Positions 1 through 11,199 of a stretch of DNA of 64,000 nt are shown one piece after another (within the stretch, counting starts at the first letter, position 1; each line of letters begins with the position of its first letter). Under the pieces are notes generated by a model. It was not told where the DNA came from. It saw nothing but the letters and a program-made list of their open reading frames with translations, and did not search any database. Source of the stretch: Ceratopteris richardii (Eukaryota > Streptophyta > Polypodiopsida > Polypodiales > Pteridaceae); assembly GCA_020310875.1 (NCBI GenBank), contig CM035432.1, positions 91,973,018 through 92,037,017 on the forward strand, written 5' to 3'. The position numbers and the translations under genes were made by a program.

Positions 1-1467
1 TATGAAGAATAACATTTTGTCTTGAAGGAGCCTCTTCAGCCTCAGCTCTAGAAATCCATCCATTTGTGCCTGGGCTTTGCATGCAGTACAAGCAAGGGTA
101 CTTAGAATTTGCTCCCCCACTTATACCAAACATGCATTTGAGCGTCTTTAGGTCTCCACTCAAATGCCACTCAACTTGAAAGTTCCTGTAGTCTTTGACA
201 TTCAACAATTCTCTTGCATGATGCCTTTGGATAACATTTGGAATGTTTGTCTATGAGAATAACCATTTAAGTGCTTTATGGTTCTCAGATGGAACTTGAG
301 CACAACCAACCCACCATAACTCCATTTCTGATTGTACTTTGAGAGACGGAGTATCCAATTTCCCAAGGCTATAGTCCAAAGCTTTGTTCATCAGTGCAAT
401 ACTTATTCTCTCCGTCTTTTGATGTTTTTTAAGCTCAGCTTCATCAAGTTTGATTACAAATTTCAATAGACCAGAACATTCATGTTCTTTTATATTATAG
501 AACTAAACCATGTATGTTTGAAGTTTTATAATATGTATCCATATGTTGTTAAATGCATTGTAAGTGAAATGTAACTTTTGTTTTCCTACTTCGTAAGGCA
601 TGTTACCATGAATATGTTTATATTCACCAAATATTGATGTGATCTTCTTATTCAACCAGAGCCGAGACTTTCCTACATGATGGGGTCTAGGCAATCAAAA
701 ACTTCTAACTTTGTTAAATTTTAAAAATTCACACCAAAATTTTGAAATTGCTCTATAACCTTTCCTACTCACTCCGACAGTATCACAAATCTTCTGAATT
801 TGAGATGGTTCTAGTAACAGATTCATTTATGTCATGAGTTTTTGAAAAACAAAGCGTTTCAAGCATGTATTTTCATTCAGCTTCAATAGTCTTAAAACAT
901 CATTTTGACTCAAAATTTCATTACAGAAATGTACGCGCTCAAAATTGCTCGACATATTGAAACCTAGCACATTTGTCACATGATCTCTAACAATTTTCAT
1001 TATTTTCTTTTTCTGGCCAGATTTTTCAGTTAAATCTAAAAAAGGTTTTATTCGTTTTGATCGCATTCTCAAACCTATAGGAGTTTCTTTCATTTTATTA
1101 AAAGACTCTAACTGAGAAGATAAAGTGGATAATTTGTTTTCTAGCTCCCTCATATGTAAATCCTTCTGATGTAGTGTGTTTTGTAGATAGCGTATGTATG
1201 GTACATAATTCCTTGAAATATCCCAGATCCTTGAACAATAGCCTCGTAAACCATCCTCACCATCTCCTATCTAATCAGATCATGAAGGTTATGAAAAGGG
1301 GGATAGCTTCCAGTTTGTGGATCAATTGGATAAACAGATCCATTTGCCCATATGTCGATATGTTTCTTGCCTTTTTTTCGCAATCCATCCACTTCAGGAG
1401 GATGAAGAGCCCTTCGGAATACTTTTCTTGTGAATTTGCATTTTACATCATGGATGATGTAAGCCAT
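1..1467 (-). pseudogene. Decayed transposase-like gene, class unresolved
   Basis: Pieces of one protein can be followed down the minus strand through several frames. Order: a basic segment at 1467-1160 with one in-frame stop near 1281; a coiled-coil-like start (MRELENKLSTLSSQLESF) at 1153; a helix-turn-helix-like piece (QIQKICDTVGVSRKGYRAIS) near 790-730; a basic piece at 694-503; an acidic/basic piece at 466-251; and at 180-1 a segment reading HLSGDLKTLKCMFGISGG followed by the Cys pair YPCLYC. The Cys-x-x-Cys after a 'GDLK...G' run recalls uncharacterised transposase-like proteins I know from several eukaryotes, so a DNA-transposon origin is my inference, not a firm match. At least three frame changes and several stops make it non-functional. 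It runs off the left edge of the window, so the C-terminal part is unseen. Confidence 0.4.
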
Positions 1468-1697
1468 TCTTTTTCTTTTTTCTTTTGCACAATTACAAGA
1501 GATAAACTATACTCTTTTACAAGAGGTGTTCACATGACTACACATATGACTACAAATGAACATAAATCAAATAATATCAAGCCTGTGGGCTTGGGTAAAA
1601 TGCACCAAGAGTTATTAAAGGTGGCGTTGTCACTGTTAAAAGTGATGATCTTCAATTTCTTGGTTGTGTTGTATTTCTTGTTGCATCTACTCAAGAG

Positions 1698-1916
1698 AAA
1701 TTTTTTTGGGATGGAAGAGATGCACAAGCACATGCATTGATATCTTTTTCTCTGAAAGGTGCCATTATCCCTCACATTCGCTCCTACAAGATAGAAAAAA
1801 ATGCTTTGAATATGATTACAACATCATATGTGGCAAGAAATGAGGATCATATTGCTTACTTCCAAAAAGTGGGAGAGTAAGCATATGAATGAAGACGAAC
1901 AATTTTTTGACAAAGA
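1698..1916 (+). pseudogene. Copia gag fragment
   Basis: The plus strand reads FFWDGRDAQAHALISFS, then IIPHIRSYK and NEDHIAYFQK, with stops after that. The same order of motifs is found in the gag of copia B on the other strand (WDGRDDQAHALI, IIPHIRSC, NEAHVAYLRKQ at about 24260-24040). It is therefore a short relic of a B-type Gag, in opposite orientation to the J remnant that abuts it at about 1917. No LTR or primer site belongs to it. Confidence 0.6.
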
Positions 1917-3338
1917 TCAGATATTTGGAAGATCACTAGATTTTATTTTAATGAAATCTTTCGCAGTCACATAACGTAGAGTGCACCTCAGAGCATCTAA
2001 ATGTGGCTTCCTAGGAACTTGCATAAATTGACTTTCAAGTCTAACAATGTAGCTTAGATGAGGCCTTGTAATTGTGAGATATATCAAACTTCCCACAATT
2101 TTCATGTACATAGTAGCATTTCCCAATGCTTCACTTGATGTAGTATCCAACTTCAAATTCTACTCTAATGGCATAAAAATCGGCTTACAATTAGTCATAC
2201 TATACTTCTATAGCATAATCAAGACATATTGCCTTTGTGACATCCATATACATGTTTCTATATGTATAAAATCAATGCCCAAGAAATAACGCAGCACACC
2301 TAGATCTTTCATATCAAATTCCAACAGCATGAGTCACTTTACTTATTTAATGCTTTCTTCATTATCACCACCTATAATCAAGTCATCAACATAAATAGAC
2401 ACAATAGTGATGTCATCATCACCCTTCCTTGCATATAATGAATGATCTGCATCACACATAGAAAATCCAATGGTGGTTAAGTAGTTAGTGATCCTTGCAT
2501 GTCAAGCACGAGGGGCTTGTTTAAGTTCATACAAAACCTTTTGTAACCTGCAAACATATTTGGGTGCTTTGAATCTTCATACCCTTGTGGTTGGTCCATG
2601 TATACTTCTTCCTGTAACTCACCATGTAGGAAAGCATTCTTCATATCCATCTGATGCAAAGTCCATCCTTTTATTATAGCTAATGCAACAAGTGCTCTAA
2701 CAGTAGACATTTTAGCTAGAAGACTCACTGTAATGCCATATATTTGTACATATGCTTTTGCTACCAATCATGCTTTATACCTGCTTATGCTACCATCAAC
2801 ATTGTGCTTTACCCTGTAAACCCACTTCTGGCCTATGGGTTTCTTTCCTTCTAGCAATGGAATGAGATTTCATGTTTCATTTCCATAAAGTGCAACCATC
2901 TCATCATCCATTTTTTCCCAATCTGTATTTCCAATTGCATCTTCAAAACAAGGAGGCTCAACATCTTGTATTACCTTGGTCATGTAGGCACAATGATGAG
3001 CCATGTAATTGTCATATGTCAACTGTTGCACTAAATTCCACATCCTCTTAGATTTCTTGATCTTTGGTCACTTCTCCTTGTATCATATGCATGTGCCTTT
3101 CTTACTCTTGGGTCTTCAAAGGGGGCACTCCAAAGTCCTCATCAAGGCTCTTTTCTAAACTACTTGAATCTCCATCAATGGCTTCAAAACTTGTAGATGG
3201 TTTACTACCAACAAAAAGATTTTCTTTACCTTTCTTGGATGTATTTGATGAATTTTCTAGACCGAAATTTCCACACAATATTTGACTCCATGGATTTGAG
3301 TTGGAACTATTGCTCGGTGATGCATTTGGCCCACTCAA
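1917..3338 (-). pseudogene. Copia J reverse transcriptase and RNase H start
   Basis: 3338-3102 is the Ser/Pro-rich linker between integrase and RT. RT follows: VAKAYVQIYGI, then GWTLHQMDMKNAFLHGELQEEVYM and QPQGYED in 2767-2477, and the catalytic YVDD encoded at 2393-2382. The region after that (SLIYLTITRPHLSYIV) at 2156-1917 is the start of the RNase H portion. Frames change between these blocks and several stops intervene. The remaining RNase H is cut off. Confidence 0.8.
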
Positions 3339-3453
3339 AACTTGAAATTTTCTACTTGATTTTTCAACATTTTTTTGTCATTTGATTCAAGATTAATTCC
3401 ATCTTTGGCATCTGCATAAAAGCTTGACATTTCTTCAAACACCACATCTCTGC

Positions 3454-4863
3454 TTACCTTGGGTTATAACATTTATATATCTCTTGCTTGAGGGAGTACC
3501 CAATGAAGATACATTTTTCTACTCTTGGATCAAGCTTTGTCCTAAACTCATCTCGAATATGTACATATGTAGTATTGTCAAAAACTTTCGTATGTGATAA
3601 GTTTGGCTTTTTAACTGTGAGCTTGTCTTTAGGTGTAACTTGATGTACAACTAGAGTCAGAGTTCTATTCATGATGTACACAGTAGTTTGCATAGCTTCT
3701 GCCAAATAACAATGATGCATATTGTTCTCAACCATCAAGGCTCTCGCTATTTTTGCAATATTTCTATTTTTGCATTTAGCAACACCATTCTATTGTGGTG
3801 TGTACCTGCATGAAAATTGACATCAAATTCCATGACTTTTAAGAAAGTTGTTGAACTCATTGTACATGTATTCACCTCCTCCATGAGATCTTAATGTCTG
3901 AATGTACTTTCTTGTCTACTTTTCCACCATAGCTTTAAAATTCTAGAAGTGAGCAAACACCTCACTCTTCAAGCTCATGAAATATACCCATAACTTTTGT
4001 GTAAGGTCATCAATGAAATTAACATAAAACTTGCAACCACCCATAGATGTGGTCTTTGTAGGATCCCAAATGTCTGAATGTACTTTCTTGTCTACTTTTC
4101 CACCATAGCTTTAAAATTCTAGAAGTGAGCAAACACCTCACTCTTCACGCTCATGAAATATACCCATAACTTTTGTGTAAGGTCATCAATGAAATTAACA
4201 TAAAACTTGCAACCACCCATAGATGTGGTCTTTGTAGGATCCCAAACATCCCAAATTCTAGAAGTGAGCAAACACCTCACTCTTCACGCTCATGAAATAT
4301 ACCCATAACTTTTGTGTAAGGTCATCAATGAAATTAACATAAAACTTGCAACCACCCATAGATGTGGTCTTTGTTGTGCGAAAATGATATTCTTGACTAT
4401 TTACCAAATGGACATGCTGCACATAACTTTTGCATCTCTACTAAACCTTGAAATTTGGTAGTCCATTGACAATCTCCTTTGATTGCATCAATTTTAGCCT
4501 CCACAAGTTTGCATGTCCAATTCGTTTGTTCCATCCTTTGACAATCAATCTTCTGTCCTATTTGTACTCTTCTACATATAGCACATCAGCATTGAACTTG
4601 AATCATAATCCTTGGTCAACCATTTATCCAATAGCAACTAGATTCTTTGTTATATTTGGAAAATGCAGCACATCAGCAAGATGTTTTACCTTCTCGTCCT
4701 CCATAGAGAGTGCTTTGTTTCTTGTATGGTCGATAGGGTGTGATGTGTCATCACCTATTTCAATATATCTAAGAATCGGAAATTTCAACAAACTATTAAA
4801 CCACTCTACATGAGTGTTCATGTGATTTGAAGCACCTAAATCAACATACCTAGACATTACCAT
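3454..4863 (-). pseudogene. Copia J protease and integrase region
   Basis: Protease is seen as VDLGASNHM near 4845, where copia proteases normally have D-S-G-A; the copy in copia I also has D-L-G-A, so the change may be a family trait. Next come a pre-integrase region and integrase core. The stretch that should hold the second integrase aspartate (GWLQVLC..., VFAHF.NFKAMVEK.TRKYIQT) occurs three times because of a direct duplication. After the core, ORF 3738-3454 reads NNMHHCYLAEAMQTTVYIMNR and CIFIGYS, typical for the integrase C-terminal part. Stops throughout. Confidence 0.7.
3893..4374. repeat. Direct duplication inside copia J integrase
   Basis: Copy 1 starts with AATGTCTG at 3893, copy 2 at 4069, so the unit is 176 bp. 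A partial third copy starts at 4253 (AAATTCTAG) and ends at about 4374, 139 bp downstream of the same point in copy 2. Copies 2 and 3 share CTTCACGCTC where copy 1 has CTTCAAGCTC, so copy 3 came from copy 2. 176 is not a multiple of three, so each step shifts the frame. Confidence 0.9.
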
Positions 4864-5846
4864 TCAATTTTGAAACATCAGCAGACATCATATTCATCAT
4901 GTGATGTTGAACCATGAAAAACTTCTCAAAATCATATGCATTTTTGGATGCATAGCTCTTTTCTTGCCTTCTATTATTTTGATTTTTCAACCTACAATCA
5001 TGTTCAAAGTGTCTAGGTTTACCACAAAACATCCTTTACTATCATTACCTGAATCATTTCTTTGGAAATTTTTGGGACCTCTTTGGCTCCCCTTGCCTTG
5101 AAACTTTCCTCTACTTCCTCCATGATACTGTTGTTGACCTTGTTCTTGGTTATTATGTCCTCTTCCACTTCCAAAGCCTCTAGCTATGCCTCTTCCTTTG
5201 CCAAAGTAGAATACCTACTCAGAACTAGGTTTTCCTTGGGGTTTCGAGTCCTCACCAAGATTCTTTTCTTCAATAATCAACATGGACACAAGATCAGCAA
5301 AATTCAAAATGTTTTCCCTTGTTTGAATAGATGTTCTGAAATGCTTATATGCAATTCCTAAACCATGAAGGCAAACTTCCACCTTATCATCATCATCTAG
5401 ATTCAGGCCAATAGATGCAATTGACTCACATATGCTTTTGATTTAAGGATGTAGTCACTTACCGACATGCCCCTTTTCTCTAGTGTATGCCGCCAATTCT
5501 TGAGTTGCAATTTTCGTGCCTCTATATTGATCTCATACAATGTTACCAAACTGTTCCAAGCCTCTTTTGGAGTCTTGACATCCTATATGTGCCCAATCAT
5601 GCTATCCTTTATGTAAACCAATAGCCAAACTTTTGTGCTCCTTGATTCCCTTCCTCATATGCTCTTAAATGGTTCACAGTTTGATTCCTCTCTAGTAACA
5701 ATGGAGCATTTTTTGTTCTTGCCTTTGATGTACTTCTAGTAGCCTTTTCCCATCAAAAAAATTTTCATTCTAAATCTCCAAGCATGGAATTTGTACGTGT
5801 CTAGCTTATTGCTCATAAGCAGACTCATTCCATCCGTGCTTGCCAT
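4850..5846 (-). pseudogene. Copia J Gag, frameshifted
   Basis: A likely start codon lies at 5846, and the following segments match Gag of copia I (the run ending in KLDxxxFHAWRFxMxxFLM). Gag is the nucleocapsid protein that packages element RNA. Near 5032-4990 a CCHC zinc knuckle is readable (CGKPRHFEHDC), followed by a charged linker before protease. Several stops and frame changes break it, so no intact Gag can be made. Members of this family share a poly-Gly/Arg-rich linker (SGRGRG type), here around 5200-5050. Confidence 0.7.
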
Positions 5847-6036
5847 TTCTATATCCATTAACAACACTGCAAAAAAATTACAAGCAATACGTCTGCTTGA
5901 ACAATATTGCAGCTGCCTTCTACCATCATGCCAATTTTCTTAGCAATCTGAGATCGATTGTGAATCACACTTTCTCCATGCCTTCTTGCATACTCTTCAC
6001 TATCGGCCTTCTCCATGAGCTCTCTTCAACCACATT

Positions 6037-6049
6037 GGCTCTAATACCA
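6037..6049 (-). other. Primer binding site of copia J
   Basis: The minus strand reads TGGTATTAGAGCC, directly next to the LTR end. It matches the canonical plant copia primer site for initiator Met-tRNA (TGGTATCAGAGC) with one change (C to T). Confidence 0.8.
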
Positions 6050-6425
6050 TGTCATGAGGAAGGAGATAAGGAAGAGAGCTAACTCACACACTCTGACACT
6101 CAAAGAGGAGCACACACACACATATATTGAGGCAAGGAAGAATTATCTTCTTCTTCTATTACATAAAAGGAATATACAAGAATGACCTAAAACAACAATA
6201 CAACTAGTTCAATATATAAAGAATAGTACAAATGGAAAATCCTAATGTCTGTGAATGAGTGAGCTAGCAAGAAACAAATGTGCCATCACTCTTGGTAGAT
6301 AATTCTAGTAAAGCACAATGAATTATCCCTGACATATACCGGCATGGCCACTATACATGTGAGAGAAATGAAAAAGTGATAGGTGTCATTCTGGATCATC
6401 ACATGTTGATCTTGATATCTCAACA
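6050..6425 (-). repeat. 5' LTR of copia J (376 bp)
   Basis: Read on the minus strand the LTR begins TGTTGAGATATC and ends CTTCCTCATGACA, the usual TG...CA ends. It directly abuts the primer site at 6049. The 380-bp LTR at 34192-34571 shares both ends and much of the middle. The inner part contains a CA-rich run near 6110. No matching 3' LTR exists here, so no age or target duplication can be read. Confidence 0.8.
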
Positions 6426-7739
6426 CATGGGTCCCACAAATGGATACTCTCAATTGAATTTATAGATGACCAAGTGAGTATATGTTTTATTAAAAAAACA
6501 TATTATGAGGGTGTCCAATGGTCATTTGGCCTCTCACATAGACAGTAAATGGTAATAAACTGTAATAATGTCAACGAATCAAGTAATCAAATTTGAACAA
6601 TATCAAGTCCAAGAAGCGTAATGGAGGTTAAAAAGCAAGGAATTGTGAATAAGCATTGTGCAAACTAGCAATAATATATGCATCTACATATGATAGCTAC
6701 TTTGATACCATTGAAGGGGAGCTTCCTAGATCCTTGTAGTGCAGCTTAACTTTCTGTATGGAATTGGGATGCTCCTCTCTACCTATCTATGCACACCTAC
6801 AAAAAAGTGTAGAAAACTGGAGGATAAAGAGTATGAGTTCACTATGTTAAGGTTTCACAAATGGAAAATCTTAGTATAGTTCATGGCTAACCAAGCCACT
6901 AAATGTTTTATTAGAAAAAATATATACAAGAGTGTTTAATGGCCATTTGTCCATTTACATCGACACTAACCATAATAATCCATATCATCTTCAATTATTC
7001 AAGTAATCCATTTTGAAACAATATGAAGTCCAAGAAAACTAGTGAGGGTTGAAAAACAAGGAATTATGAATAACAAGGAGTAAATCAACTACTAAAAGGA
7101 CTTACAAGCTATGTTAAATATTATTATCTATTTGCACTAGTTATTAGTCGAGAACATGCACTAGAAGTCCTACACAAAAGCTCTAAAACCTGAAATTATC
7201 AATAAATTGATAAAAGCTCAGATTTTTCACAGAAAAAAATGCTTCCCTTGATTGAGTTGACTCTATTTTTAATCATGTGAGATTGGTGACATTATAATTG
7301 ATAGACAGAGGATTTTGTTAGAGTGGTTCGTGATTTGATTAGAAAATCAAAGATCATGAAGGCATGAACATTGCATAGTCTTCAAGTTTATATCCCTGTG
7401 TTTTGGTAATTTTTCTTACAATTTTTTTCTTTTGTATTTTGCACTGATATGTTTCTTTAATATATTGGTTATTATTTTACTTTGGATGCCTCTAGACATT
7501 CTTTAGGTCTTCTTTTCCGTTATTATTTTTCCACTGCTAATGATTATGAATCCTTTTCTTATGGTATTTTTGAAACTTTTTTGGCCTCTTCTAGAAGACT
7601 GGCAGGTTCTCTCCTGATAATATTTTTACCCATTCACATGCTCAGTTCATCTCATTCTTTCTTTCTAGCAGGAACTCTTTGATCCTATGTACTTGGATGC
7701 CACCATGAAAGAAATTTTTACGAAGATTTCTATGCCAAC
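6426..7739. repeat. Non-coding DNA with an old direct duplication
   Basis: No gene is visible. Two diverged copies of a roughly 200-bp segment lie at about 6465-6655 and 6875-7075: both carry 'ATGTTTTATTA', a 'TGGCCATTTG'-like run, 'CAAGTAATC', 'CAATATGAAGTCCAAGAA'-like text and 'AAGCAAGGAATT'. They are in the same orientation and differ by many substitutions. The remaining sequence is AT-rich with no recognisable element. Confidence 0.55.
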
Positions 7740-7860
7740 TCTTGTACCAATGCCTTTTGGACCCCAATGTAATGGTTATGGTTTGGCATATATTTGGGGA
7801 TACTTGTACCAATGCCCTTTTGACCCCAGTATGATGGTTATGGTTTGACATAAACATATC
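7740..7860. repeat. Imperfect tandem repeat, about 65 bp, two copies
   Basis: 'CTTGTACCAATGCC(T)TTTTGGACCCC' followed by 'ATGGTTATGGTTTG(G/A)CATA' occurs at about 7740-7790 and again at about 7805-7855. No gene is associated with it. Confidence 0.7.
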
Positions 7861-8559
7861 TACAAAGTTGCAGGGCTTATCAATAATTTGATTAGCAACA
7901 TTTTCTTTGGTAGAAAATGTGTCGCATGTGTTGGACAAAATCTTTTTAATAAAGTCATAAAAAAAGAATGGAAGATGAGGATGCTCAATCCCTAATCATA
8001 TCGATGGGCGAATTGGGCCAAAGGATTGGTTGATTAAACATGTGTACTTTGTTTTCTTTTCTTGGTATTTTCTGAGAGAAGGACAATGGAGGGAGAGGAA
8101 GCCCCAAAGAGGATTTTCAAAAACCTGATCCCATAAAATCTAAACTTAAGCTATTGATCATAAGAAAAAAAAATTTATGTAAATTAGGGATCCTTATATA
8201 TGAGGAGATGCAGAAAGACAACAATTGATACAATAGGATCACTGAAGCCACCTCATTGGAATCCATTACAAATGGCTATTGTAACCCAGAGAAAGAACGA
8301 GCGAACGATGATCAAATGCCCACCAAGATTGGCAAAGTGGAAGCCCAACAAGGACTTCCCTACACGAGAAATAAGGAAATGACCAAAGACCCGAGACTTT
8401 CTCCAACTAAGAGTAGATTTAGATAGGATGATACCCCATACTTGGGGTGCATGACAACCAATGAGCCATTGCCACTTTTTTTATAGGTATTAAGATAGGG
8501 TGCAAGGTCTACCATTTCGAAAAATCCCACCTCATGGTAGACAAGTTCTTGTTTTGTAC
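7861..8559. other. Unassigned non-coding DNA
   Basis: I see no coding region, LTR edge or structured repeat here. Short open frames near 8200-8570 have no recognisable motif. Part of it may be the far end of the LTR whose start is at 8994. Confidence 0.4.
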
Positions 8560-8994
8560 TTATCCCTCCCATGGATTTCTATGCTTAATGGTATATAGCC
8601 ATTGCCTCTGTTTGCTATACTCTCCCACACACGCACATTTCATTTTCAAAAACCAAAATGTTTTATATAAGGTCAATGAGTCCCAACATATTTTCTTCTG
8701 TTTCCTCAAGTGTTTAATTAGCGTGGTGGTATAGAAATATGTTGACAAGACTCCATGGTCGTATGCGAACGTATAATCAGCCTAACAATGAACTCTTCAC
8801 AGTGTTCCACTTGCAACAATACTCCTTCTTGTGTTTGTTCTATATGAATCCCTTTTAAAACACAACTAAAACTAGCGAGAGTGGGTTGCGATCTCCAAAC
8901 ATGGAGGTGGGCTACAATCATCAAGCACCAAAAAAGTGCACGAGGGGGTTGATTCCCCAAATGAGCGCCTCATTACTAAACTTGAGTGCTAACA
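8560..8994 (-). repeat. Putative 3' LTR, start visible, end not
   Basis: On the minus strand a purine tract (CGAGAGGGGGGGAG, 9008-8995) is followed at 8994 by TGTTAGCACTCAAG, the expected junction of a polypurine tract and a 3' LTR. A TATA-like CTTATATAAAAC lies at about 8673-8662, about 320 bp into it. The LTR end was not found; 8560 is only a convenient limit. It resembles none of the other LTRs in the window. Confidence 0.45.
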
Positions 8995-9180
8995 CTCCCC
9001 CCCTCTCGAGTCTGTCATCCCTGACATACCCTTGTTGTAGTGGTTGTCCCATGTAGTGCTTTGAGAGGTAGTATCCATCCTATATGAACAAGAGCCATCT
9101 ATCTTCCAAAGGTAACCAAGTCGATTGTCGAATTCTTCATTTGTCACTGCTAGCTGTTGTAAGTCTTAGTTCCTTTGTAG
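8995..9180 (-). other. Polypurine tract and short upstream frame
   Basis: Polypurine tract at 9008-8995 (minus). Directly upstream, 9165-8985 stays open on the minus strand (QQLAVTNEEFDNRLGYLWK...) and ends at the tract; it could be the C-terminus of a retroelement protein, but I recognise no domain. Confidence 0.35.
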
Positions 9181-9737
9181 GTGCTTCATCCTTCGATTCC
9201 AGTGAGAATGTGGCATTGTGAACTTCAAAAAACTGCTAGTAGCTCAAAAGAGGTTGTCAAGGTTGAGTTGGAGCAGCTGCTAGCTTCAGATTGCTTCCTA
9301 AGTATTGATGTTGCCCCCGTGTCCTTTAGATCTTCCAAAGATGATGTTCATAATAGTATGCCAAGTACCCATAACCCATAGTGAATGATGGGTAAGTGTG
9401 TTAGTGCATGGGTTGAAGAAAGTATGTGCCTTGTGCACGGCCTTGTAATGGGGCCCTACGCATGCATACTTGGAAAATGCATTGGAAGAAATATGGTGCA
9501 AAGATTGGGTCTAACTGCTCAAGGGTATGCTGATGAAGAGGCTTCCTAATCTATCATGGTTATAATGTTGCCGAAGTAAGGATTCGTACCATGGTGAATT
9601 GTCGATCGATTTTTATCGCTTCTTGTTGTACACCCATCCTAGTGATGGACCATCAGCTAGTCTTTCGTTGGTAATGAATGTCCATGTTGATCGTCCACAG
9701 ATGAAATTCTTCAAGTGCCTGGTCTTGTCCCCTCTCT
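9181..9737. other. Unassigned DNA
   Basis: No supported gene. The part around 9420-9510 is related to 10185-10310 (see separate entry). A few short open frames have no recognisable motif. Confidence 0.4.
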
Positions 9738-10091
9738 TCAAAGCAACATTTTGAATGCTGAGAATTGAATTTCTTTATATTCAAGGATTTGCGGGGTACC
9801 AGAACTATCCCTTGCAGATATCTCCTTGGATGCTCTCGTACATACAGTAGTTAAGCATCGCTCAAGTTGTGGACCTTCAAGCTTTTCCCTCCTACCATGA
9901 TAAGGGGGAACAATAGTTGTGGATGCCATGTTCATGCCAAGTTCTAGACATCTACCAGATAAGGCAGCAATAATATCGTCTTCTAGCTGAGACACACTTT
10001 TATCAAAATTGATAAATGCCCAGTAATCAACGGTTCCACCATCAATTAAGCATGACTCATTCATGTTCCATGAGCCAAACCTAGGATCAAG
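9738..10091 (-). pseudogene. Argonaute MID-domain fragment
   Basis: The minus-strand frame begins after a (CT)n tract and reads LDPRFGSWNM, then GGTVDYWAFINF, then GMNMASTTIVPP and LERCLTTVCTRAS. Argonaute proteins have, at the start of the MID domain, 'G-x-WNM' followed about ten residues later by 'GG-x-V-x-x-W-x-x-x-x-F', then a 'GM' helix region and a Leu/Glu-rich helix. The spacing here fits that pattern well. MID binds the 5' end of the small guide RNA. Only about 100 residues are related; the C-terminal 25 (after RASKEI) do not look like Argonaute, and neither PAZ nor the PIWI catalytic domain is present nearby. It is an isolated exon-sized relic, perhaps carried by a transposon. Family assignment is from motif memory, without an alignment. 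Confidence 0.55.
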
Positions 10092-10115
10092 CTCTCTCTC
10101 TCTCTCTCTCTCTCT
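10092..10115. repeat. (CT)12 microsatellite
   Basis: Uninterrupted CT dinucleotides. On the minus strand this is an AG tract lying immediately before the Argonaute-like segment. Confidence 0.95.
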
Positions 10116-10485
10116 AGAAACAATGTCACAACACAAGAAGACCAATGTTAGTATCAATAAAAATAGTTGACATATGTCAATGTGCTCTTTTGCATGGGAC
10201 TCTCAAATGTGTCTATGCATGGCCGTGTAATGTGGACCTATATTAATGCATACTCTAGAAATGCATGACTTGAATGGTGCAAAAGATAGGGTTCTGCAAG
10301 GGCACATGGTTTTCACTCATCGAGGCTTTCGATGTTACTTGCAAATGTTGATGCCGTCTTTGTTGGAGGTATCCATTGGATCTTGAAATGATGTAAGCAA
10401 TTGATTGTTGAATGACAATTGATCCTTCTTCTTTATGGGGAACCATTTGAGAATGGTCTTTGATTGTGTAGTGATCACCTTTGAT

Positions 10486-11110
10486 CTATTCATCCTTGGC
10501 TGGTTTCATACATGTTGTATCCCTCGTGGTTGGCTCTTTGATTGTGTGGGGCCTACCGGTGCTTTTGGCTTCCAAACCCATACACGTGTTGCTTGTCTTC
10601 TTCCTTTTGCCAGAGTGGTGAGTTGATCTTCTTTTGACCTCTGTGCTTGGTTTTGACCCTTGCCTGTCCGTGGCTTCTTTGTTGAGACTTTTCTCATGTG
10701 GGAGAGCATATGTTGTTGCATATATAAGAGCGTCTTCGGTACCCATATTTGTAATTGTCCTTGTTGAGCTACAGCTAATTTCTTAGGCACCCAAACTTGT
10801 CGGATACCTTGTGGTTGATCTTGTCCTAGCTTCTTCGTTCATCTTCTATCTTGGTTGGCTTGCCTGGATGGGAATTGTGGGGGCAAGGCCGGTGGTTGTC
10901 CTCCCTTTTGTACCTAGATTTGCTTCATGCCCGGAACTGCTTCCTTGTCGACTGATATCTTTCTACTTGATATAGTAGTTGTCTTGAACTGTTGTGCTTG
11001 CCTTTGTGGTGGAACTACTATGGCCACATTAGTCTTTGAAGAAGAAAAGAGATCCATGTGCTTGTGAGTTTGTTCTTCCAAGATTGAGTCCTTTAGTATC
11101 ATAGAGATTT
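10486..11110 (-). pseudogene. Gln/Pro-rich tail with WVPK motifs
   Basis: The minus strand after the retropepsin-like domain encodes, in broken frames, SSKTNVAIVVPPQRQAQQ, a proline-rich stretch, then QVWVPK, QIWVPK and VWVWKPK inside a basic, Gln-rich context (10790-10506). Two stops near 10918 and 10860 interrupt it. The repeated W-V-P-K motif with a basic background resembles nucleic-acid-binding linkers in retroelement proteins, but I cannot assign a function. It continues the direction of the gypsy integrase at 11640-13053. Confidence 0.4.
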
Positions 11111-11199
11111 TGACACATACAACATCTTCTTTTATAAGATTAGCCTTAGAAGAACTAAGAGAATGTGTGACCTGGATTTGTGATCATGCAGTTATCTAA
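11111..11199 (-). other. Spacer between retropepsin-like domain and tail
   Basis: Short region without a motif, containing stops in the frame of the upstream domain. Confidence 0.4.

Larger units (their letters stand above)
1917..6425 (-). mobile_element. Truncated Ty1/copia retrotransposon J
   Basis: Minus-strand element with the copia order 5' LTR (6425-6050), primer site, Gag, zinc knuckle, protease, integrase, reverse transcriptase, RNase H. All domains are recognisable but broken by many stops and frameshifts. The 3' end is missing: the RNase H region stops at about 1917 against a gag fragment of another family, so there is no 3' LTR in the window. Copia I (32754-34571) is a second truncated copy of this family, with a similar LTR, primer site and Gag. 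Confidence 0.85.
9420..10310. repeat. Diverged repeat pair on both sides of the Argonaute fragment
   Basis: About 9424-9515 and about 10195-10300 share, in the same order, 'GGCC(T/G)TGTAATG', 'ATGCATACT', 'AAATGCAT', 'ATGGTGCAAA' and 'GGGT'. They are direct copies, clearly diverged, bracketing the Argonaute-like fragment. Confidence 0.5.

Noticed and set aside
1174..1740. 188-codon plus-strand frame
   Set aside because: It overlaps a better supported minus-strand gene relic and a copia gag fragment in another frame; its Phe/Leu/His-rich content has no motif.
10486..10790. Host gene for a Gln-rich RNA-binding protein
   Set aside because: It continues the direction of a gypsy remnant and is interrupted by stops; no host domain is visible.
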